Both the position numbers and the translations under genes were made by a program. This document shows, one piece after another, positions 1 through 5,353 of a stretch of DNA of 5,353 nucleotides. The DNA lies in the NCBI GenBank assembly GCA_030044485.1, contig JASHVQ010000065.1, positions 1-5,353 on the forward strand, written 5' to 3'. How positions within the stretch are numbered: the stretch's first letter is position 1; the number at the start of each line of letters is the position of its first letter. The notes below the pieces were generated by a model. It made no database searches and had not been told where the DNA came from. It worked only from the letters and a program-made list of their open reading frames with translations. The DNA is from Methylovirgula sp. (GTDB lineage Bacteria > Pseudomonadota > Alphaproteobacteria > Rhizobiales > Beijerinckiaceae).

Positions 1-3000
1 GGGAGTCGCCGCTGCGGCGGCTGCCGCCGCAGCGGCCGCGGCCTGCGCCTCTTGGTCGGCTTGGCGCTTGGCCTCGTCCGCGTCGCGTTCGGCTTGCGCG
101 CGGTTCAGCTTTTCGAGCTCGGCGGCGCGCCGCGCCGCGTCTTCGGCGCGCAATCTGTCGGCCTCGCGGTCGCGTTCCGCCTCCAGCCGGCTCACGAAAA
201 AGGCGTGTTCATGCACGTCGAATTCCTGGGCCTGGATGCGGGCGCTTTCGCGCGCGATGGCGCGCGCCGCGAGCGCGTTGACGAAACTCGAGGCATCGAG
301 CGTCGGCGCGGGATCGGCGATGCTTCCGTTCCAGGCAAGCGTGACTTGCGGCGGCGCGCCGCTCCAATTCTTGGGCAGGCTCAAGAGAGCGAGCGCGCTC
401 TGCTGATTGAGGCTCATATCGCGCAGATCGACCGCCGCCGTCAGAATTGCGCCGATGCCGGGCGCGTTTGGCGCGCCGCCTTTCTGAGACAGGCGCAGAA
501 CGCCGGCCGCAAGCCCGGCATCGAACGTGGTCTTGCCCAAGTCAAGCGGTTCCTTGGCGAACTCGGCGAGCAGCGCCCGGTCGATCTCGGTTTCGTCGAT
601 GGCAAGCTGATCCTCTTCGACCGAATAGAAGATGCGCCCCAAGGCGCCGGGATCGCTCTCCGGCAGAACGAGGTCGGAAAACGCGACCGTGCCGGAACCG
701 GCAAGCCCGGCTATCAGTGCGGCGGCGCTGTCGCCCGTGCCGACGAGATCGAGATCCGCCGAAAGCCGGCCGCGCGCGCTCGGCAAGTCGAGATCGCAAT
801 CGCGCAAATGCAGATTGCCCTGCGCCGCGGCGGTCGCGCCGTCGCGCCGCAAGGTCAGATCGGCTTCGGCCTGGCCGGCGCCGATCTGCATGGCAAGTTT
901 ATTGACGCCGAGTTCCAATCCGTTCGCGTTGCTGCTCATGGCAAGATCGAATTGCGCATTCTTGCCGGAGATCTGCGGCCAGGCCGAGAGATTGGCGACG
1001 CGCATCGCGATATGCATGGGCGGCGGGGTGATTTCGACGGGGGCGAATTTGGCGTCGGACCAGAGCGCCCCGGGCTTTGCCTGTTGCTGCGCGCCGAGCG
1101 CCAGGCCGAAGAGGTCGCTGAGCGACAGAGTATCGGTCTGCAACGCACCCTCGAGGCCCTCCTGCGCGCTGTAGAGGAGACGGCCGGCGATCCGGTCGCC
1201 GCCGAACATTCCGCTAAGATCGCTCAGAGAAATCTTGCCGCCGCCGGCATCGAGCGTGGCGCCAATATCGACGGGAAGCGCGGTCGCGAAATCGGGAAGC
1301 GCAAAGGCCGTGGCGCGCATCAGGTCGGAGAGGTCGCCGCTCGTCAGCCTTACGCTTCCCGCCGCGCGCGGCGCGGCAAGATCGGGATCGACGCTGCCGC
1401 GGAACGCGAACGTCGTCCCGGCAAGCAAGGCGCTGAGACTCGTCTCGAGATGGCGGCTGCCATGCGCCTCGATTTCGATCGAACCGGGCCCCACGCCGCT
1501 CAACGGCAAGGTCGAGACTCCGATCTGGCGCAGCAACGCAGTGGAGTCCTTGGCGTCAAGGCGCAGCCTGAGATTGAAATCGCCGGGGCTGTCGGGATCG
1601 GGCATGGCCTTGCCCGATATGTCGGTTGGCCCGAAATTGCCGGCGATGTTAAGGCCGTTGAGGCCGAGCGTGCGCCCGGCAAGCTTGGCGTCGGCGGCGA
1701 AGTCCAGATGCGCCGGCGAAAAATCTCCCGCATTGGCGGCGAGAAAATCCAGCGCCGGAGCGGACGCGAAACGGCGAATGAGTCCGAGGAGTCCGTCAAG
1801 ACGTTCGGCATCGAGCTTGGCCGCGATCTTGCCGCCCGCGTCGTTCCATTGGCCGGTTGCCGAAAGATCCGCGCCGTCGAGGCCGCTGGCCGAGAATTCT
1901 TCAAGATTGGCGTCAGCTCCGCTGCGGTCGAATTTCAAATTGATGCTGCCGGCGTCGATCTCGCCCTCCCCCAGGCCGTCGAGCCTGACCGCATGTGCGT
2001 CGAGGCGCAGCGCCAGGTCCATCGCCTTCGTCTGCCGCGCCAGCGCCGAAAAATCCGGCAGCGTGTCGATTTCGAGTTTCGGCGCCGCAAGGTCCACGAA
2101 TAGCCGCGCCGGCTGCGCGCCGAGCGCCTCGGTATAGGCGAGCGTGCCGGAAAGCGCCGAGCCGTTGACGTTGAGCGAAAGATCGCTGCCGACGAAGCCG
2201 GCTCCCGAGACGATCGCCTTGCCGGCCGCCGCGAAGGAATGAACCGGCAGAGCGACGGGCGGGACGGCTTGCGGCAGGCTCGCCGCCAGCCATTCTTTAA
2301 GACGCGTCACGTCGTCGGCGCGCGCCTCGACCCTGCCTTGGAAACCGGGCGCGACGCCCGTTTCGACCGCGCCGTCCGCGGAGACATGCGACAATCCCGG
2401 CCCGTCGGCGGCAAAGCGCACGCTCGCCGTCTCTTTGCCCGAGATGGAGAAAGCGCCGCTGACGTTGCCCAACGTATCGCCGCCGAGAAGCACGGAATCG
2501 GCCGACCATTCGAGCGAAAACGGCAGACCGGACGGCGCCAGATCGCGGGAGGAGGCGAGCCTTCCCAGAATGCCGGCGAGGCGTTGCATGGCGGGCGGCG
2601 CGCCATCGCCGCCGAGCAGCTTGTCGAGATCGACCTGCTGCGCCTTGAGTTGCAGAGCGGCGTGAGGCAGGCGGCGGAAATCGAACTGCGCGGCGCCATT
2701 GAGACTTACGAGATTATTTTCGTCGCCAAGCCGCAGCTCGATATTGGAAAGCACGGCCTGACGGAGATCGGCATGCAACGGGCTGGACAATTGCCAAGGC
2801 AGCGCGACGGGCTCGCCCATATGGCCTGCGAGCGCCACCACCCCGTCGATTGCGGGCAAAGCGCGCGGCGCAAAAATCAGATCAGCATCGAGATCGGCGC
2901 CCGGATGGCCTTGGCTCGCCTCTACGGTGAGCTTGAAGTGCAGCCTGTCGCCTTGGCGCTCGCCCGTCGAGAAATTGAAGGATGTCGGCTCGCCGCCGAT

Positions 3001-3537
3001 CGCGAACTGGCCTTCTCCATCGAAGGGACCGGTCAGCGCGCTGGCCTCCGCGGTGAGCCCGATATTGTCGAAGGCGAAACTGCGCCCCGTCGCCGGATCG
3101 TCGATGAGGATGCGCCCGTCCTCGACGGCGATGCGCTCGAACTGCATCTGCTCGGCGACGCCCGCCGGCATCGGCAGCGCGATGGAATCGTTTTCGATGC
3201 GCAGCCGCAATTGCGGGCGCACCAGCCGCGCTTCGACGAAATCCACTTCCCCGCGCATCAGCGGCGGCAGAGCGATTTCGAGATGCAGCTCGTCGGCGCG
3301 AATGTCGGTGCCGGCTTTGGGGTCGGCGACTTCGACATTGGCGAGCTGAAGATAGGGGGTGGGCAGAAGCTTGAGATCGATGTCGCCGCGAATCTTCACT
3401 TGCTGTCCGATGAGATGCGACAATTGCGTCTCGATCAGGCTGCGCTCCGCCGTCCAGTCGACGAAATACGGCACCGCCAAAGCGGCGGTGAGAATGACGA
3501 CGAGCACACTGGCGAAAATTGTGAGAATGTCGCGCAA
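1..3537 (-). CDS. AsmA-family envelope protein, C-terminus cut by the window edge
   Basis: One uninterrupted frame of 1179 codons runs off the left edge. Residues about 4-24 form one hydrophobic segment (ILTIFASVLVVILTAALAVP), followed by YFVDWTAERSLIETQLSHLI and then a 'G-x-I-x-L-x-LLPTPYLQLANVEV' stretch, the classic AsmA N-terminal signature. The following ~1000 residues are repeated amphipathic beta-strand-like stretches poor in cysteine, ending in an AsmA C-terminal-like region at about 925-1060 (LSADLDLVGTGDSAAALIAG...). From F1085 (SFVNALAARAIARESARIQ) the chain becomes a charged Glu/Arg/Ala helix, probably a coiled coil, then polyalanine. Family knowledge: such proteins are anchored in the inner membrane, project into the periplasm, and are linked to outer-membrane biogenesis or lipid transfer. 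Start choice: an in-frame TGA lies 8 codons before the TTG at 3537, no ATG or GTG lies between, and the first later start (GTG, codon 11) would cut the membrane segment. Family assignment is firm; exact subfamily and substrate are unknown. Confidence 0.9.
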   Translation of the reverse strand, partial: MRDILTIFASVLVVILTAALAVPYFVDWTAERSLIETQLSHLIGQQVKIRGDIDLKLLPTPYLQLANVEVADPKAGTDIRADELHLEIALPPLMRGEVDFVEARLVRPQLRLRIENDSIALPMPAGVAEQMQFERIAVEDGRILIDDPATGRSFAFDNIGLTAEASALTGPFDGEGQFAIGGEPTSFNFSTGERQGDRLHFKLTVEASQGHPGADLDADLIFAPRALPAIDGVVALAGHMGEPVALPWQLSSPLHADLRQAVLSNIELRLGDENNLVSLNGAAQFDFRRLPHAALQLKAQQVDLDKLLGGDGAPPAMQRLAGILGRLASSRDLAPSGLPFSLEWSADSVLLGGDTLGNVSGAFSISGKETASVRFAADGPGLSHVSADGAVETGVAPGFQGRVEARADDVTRLKEWLAASLPQAVPPVALPVHSFAAAGKAIVSGAGFVGSDLSLNVNGSALSGTLAYTEALGAQPARLFVDLAAPKLEIDTLPDFSALARQTKAMDLALRLDAHAVRLDGLGEGEIDAGSINLKFDRSGADANLEEFSASGLDGADLSATGQWNDAGGKIAAKLDAERLDGLLGLIRRFASAPALDFLAANAGDFSPAHLDFAADAKLAGRTLGLNGLNIAGNFGPTDISGKAMPDPDSPGDFNLRLRLDAKDSTALLRQIGVSTLPLSGVGPGSIEIEAHGSRHLETSLSALLAGTTFAFRGSVDPDLAAPRAAGSVRLTSGDLSDLMRATAFALPDFATALPVDIGATLDAGGGKISLSDLSGMFGGDRIAGRLLYSAQEGLEGALQTDTLSLSDLFGLALGAQQQAKPGALWSDAKFAPVEITPPPMHIAMRVANLSAWPQISGKNAQFDLAMSSNANGLELGVNKLAMQIGAGQAEADLTLRRDGATAAAQGNLHLRDCDLDLPSARGRLSADLDLVGTGDSAAALIAGLAGSGTVAFSDLVLPESDPGALGRIFYSVEEDQLAIDETEIDRALLAEFAKEPLDLGKTTFDAGLAAGVLRLSQKGGAPNAPGIGAILTAAVDLRDMSLNQQSALALLSLPKNWSGAPPQVTLAWNGSIADPAPTLDASSFVNALAARAIARESARIQAQEFDVHEHAFFVSRLEAERDREADRLRAEDAARRAAELEKLNRAQAERDADEAKRQADQEAQAAAAAAAAAAAATP
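7..42 (-). repeat. Polyalanine-coding tract (12 consecutive Ala codons)
   Basis: Within the C-terminal tail of the AsmA-family protein, twelve alanine codons follow Glu-Ala-Gln and precede Thr-Pro at the window edge. The codons are mixed (GCC, GCG, GCT, GCA), so this is not a pure trinucleotide repeat, but it is low-complexity and strongly GC-rich. It directly continues the charged helical tail and probably forms the start of a disordered or Ala/Pro-rich linker. Its length may vary between strains. Confidence 0.85.
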
Positions 3538-3609
3538 GCTACCCGCCCGAGGCGCTCAATTTGAGGACCCGCCGAGCCTACACCCGCGGGCCTCGACGCC
3601 ACGACTGCA

Positions 3610-3615
3610 AATATA
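3610..3615 (-). promoter_or_regulatory. Possible -10 element for the AsmA-family gene
   Basis: Minus-strand TATATT, within the context CCCTATATTTG, resembles the -10 element of alphaproteobacterial housekeeping promoters and is one of the few AT-rich spots in the gap. A transcript from here would have a leader of roughly 65 nt before the TTG start. No recognisable -35 hexamer sits 16-18 bases upstream; that position falls in the hairpin arms. Weak evidence only. Confidence 0.2.
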
Positions 3616-3626
3616 GGGCTTTTCGT

Positions 3627-3653
3627 GGCGGCAGAGTGGCCGCCGGAGGCGGC
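3627..3653 (-). terminator. GC-rich hairpin pair downstream of ilvC, possible terminator
   Basis: Three arms alternate here: GGCGGC at 3627-3632, GCCGCC at 3639-3644 and GGCGGC at 3648-3653 (plus-strand reading). The middle arm can pair with either neighbour, giving a 6-bp stem with a 3-nt loop (3639-3653) or a 6-bp stem with a 6-nt loop (3627-3644). It lies 46 bases past the ilvC stop. No U-run follows on the minus strand, so it is not a canonical intrinsic terminator. It could slow polymerase, protect the ilvC 3' end, or be chance structure in GC-rich DNA. Confidence 0.3.
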
Positions 3654-3698
3654 TTCCGTTCCTGGCGCACCGCGACGAAAATAATGCGCCCGGCTCGT

Positions 3699-4774
<1,076 letters not shown>

Positions 4775-4779
<5 letters not shown>

Positions 4780-4802
4780 ATCCCGGCCTTCGCGGAAGTC
4801 AA
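4775..4802 (-). promoter_or_regulatory. Candidate promoter for ilvC
   Basis: Minus-strand TTGACT at 4797-4802 matches five of six bases of the -35 consensus and fits the alphaproteobacterial TTGAC core. A 16-base spacer leads to TATGGC at 4775-4780, a poor -10 (three of six). The -35 overlaps the stop codon of the upstream gene. Transcription would start near 4770 and give a leader of about 50 nt before ilvC. Weak because of the -10. Confidence 0.3.
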
Positions 4803-5353
4803 AGATTGGCCACCGACGCTCTCCGCCTCTTGAAGAAAAAATCGCTGAACAGGTGATCGGGGGCCGTGTTGTTATGCATGGACTCCGTGGTCCTTCCCAT
4901 CCACAGGCTCGAAACCCGGCGGCTCTTGAAGGCAAGCACCGGCTCGGCCGGCTGATCTTTCTTCCAGACGATCCTTGCCACATCGGCGTAGTTTTCGTCC
5001 ACAAACATCGAGCGGACGGCGGCGAAAGGACGCCCCGTCGGCAATGCCCCCGCGAAAGCGACGGCGAGGGTGCATTCATGCGCGTCGACCTTGCGCAATG
5101 TCAGCCTCGCCCATCCGCCGTCCACGAAATCGAGCCGGAAACTGCGGGTCGGCGGATCGAAACGGATTTCCTTGATAGCGACATAGGGACGCCCGGCGTC
5201 GTTTTCGACGGGTCCGATGAGGACGGATGATCCGTAGCTGGTCAGACGCATCTTGCCGTAAGGCAGCGGGCGCAAGCGCCAATATCCGTCCGCCGGATAG
5301 AAGGCCATGATCTGTTCGCCCTTGCCTTTTGAACTTATCCAGACCTGCACGAG
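4799..5353 (-). CDS. Unrecognised conserved-looking protein, possibly cut at its N-terminus
   Basis: I do not recognise this family. The frame is open at the right edge. Two starts are visible: GTG at 5350 (183 residues) and ATG at 5308 (169 residues, beginning MAFYPADGYWRLRPLPYG), the latter with AAGGG 10 bases upstream; the true start may also lie outside the window. The sequence looks like a soluble, beta-rich domain: alternating stretches such as RSFRLDFVDGGWARLTLRKV, many aromatics (FYPADGYWRLRPLPY), and a single cysteine (C93 counting from the GTG). A short motif-like block SLWMGRTTESMHNNTAPDHL precedes a basic tail, DFFFKRRR. No membrane segment or signal peptide is visible in the part seen. 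It ends 80 bases before ilvC on the same strand, so co-transcription is possible. Composition and clean coding over 550 bases favour a real gene. Confidence 0.7.
   Translation of the reverse strand, partial: LVQVWISSKGKGEQIMAFYPADGYWRLRPLPYGKMRLTSYGSSVLIGPVENDAGRPYVAIKEIRFDPPTRSFRLDFVDGGWARLTLRKVDAHECTLAVAFAGALPTGRPFAAVRSMFVDENYADVARIVWKKDQPAEPVLAFKSRRVSSLWMGRTTESMHNNTAPDHLFSDFFFKRRRASVANL

Larger units (their letters stand above)
3538..3698. other. Intergenic region between ilvC and the AsmA-family gene
   Basis: This 161-bp gap holds no supported gene. It contains three hairpin-capable arms (3627-3653), a weaker inverted repeat of GGCGCA and TGCGCC (3664-3669 with 3685-3690, 15-nt loop), and a TATATT element on the minus strand at 3610-3615. 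The hexamer GCGGGT occurs three times on the minus strand (3582-3587, 3567-3572, 3541-3546) at uneven spacing. The last copy ends 3 bases before the proposed TTG. There is no good Shine-Dalgarno sequence in front of that TTG. Confidence 0.7.

Noticed and set aside
52..2103. Plus-strand open frame of 683 codons opposite the AsmA-family gene
   Set aside because: Its codons are exactly aligned with those of the minus-strand gene, so it can only be interrupted where that gene uses TTA, CTA or TCA, which are rare at this GC content. The translation is Arg/Gly/Glu-rich with no domain, while the minus-strand frame gives a clear AsmA protein.
1235..2137. Plus-strand open frame of 300 codons, Ser/Pro/Arg-rich
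   Set aside because: A second antisense frame over the AsmA-family gene; composition is typical of an out-of-frame reading of GC-rich coding DNA.
2239..3564. Plus-strand open frame of 441 codons
   Set aside because: Same codon-aligned antisense relation to the AsmA-family gene; low-complexity Arg/Gln/Asp-rich translation without a recognisable motif.

Overview
The window is GC-rich DNA read entirely on the minus strand, and every gene I can support points leftward. Protein content and style (a 339-residue class I ketol-acid reductoisomerase, a very long AsmA-family envelope protein with an alanine/charged C-terminal tail, almost no TTA/CTA/TCA codons) suggest an alphaproteobacterium, most likely of the Rhizobiales/Hyphomicrobiales. 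A Beijerinckiaceae- or Methylocystaceae-type organism is plausible, but this is an impression from protein style and not a tested assignment.

Layout, in transcription order (right to left). (1) The 3' part of an unrecognised protein gene fills 5353 to 4799 and may continue beyond the right edge. (2) An 80-bp gap holds the ribosome binding site of ilvC, a weak promoter candidate and a 15-codon ORF. (3) ilvC, 4718 to 3699, is complete and carries all expected catalytic and NADPH-binding residues. (4) A 161-bp gap holds three GC-rich arms that can form two mutually exclusive hairpins, plus a possible -10 element. (5) From 3537 to the left edge there is one uninterrupted 1179-codon reading frame for an AsmA-family protein. 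It probably starts at TTG and its C-terminal end lies outside the window.

The genes do not form an obvious pathway. IlvC is the second common step of valine, leucine and isoleucine synthesis in the cytoplasm. The AsmA-family protein is expected to be anchored in the inner membrane with its bulk in the periplasm, where relatives are linked to outer-membrane homeostasis and phospholipid transport. The upstream protein has no function I can assign. The gaps are compatible with either one leftward transcript or separate units.

I see no mobile element, CRISPR array, RNA gene, phage or defence module. The long plus-strand reading frames are codon-aligned antisense shadows of the minus-strand genes. 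This looks like an ordinary chromosomal core region, and I did not find a convincing new system in it. The points worth checking are the start codon and tail of the AsmA-family protein, the two intergenic regions, and the unrecognised protein.
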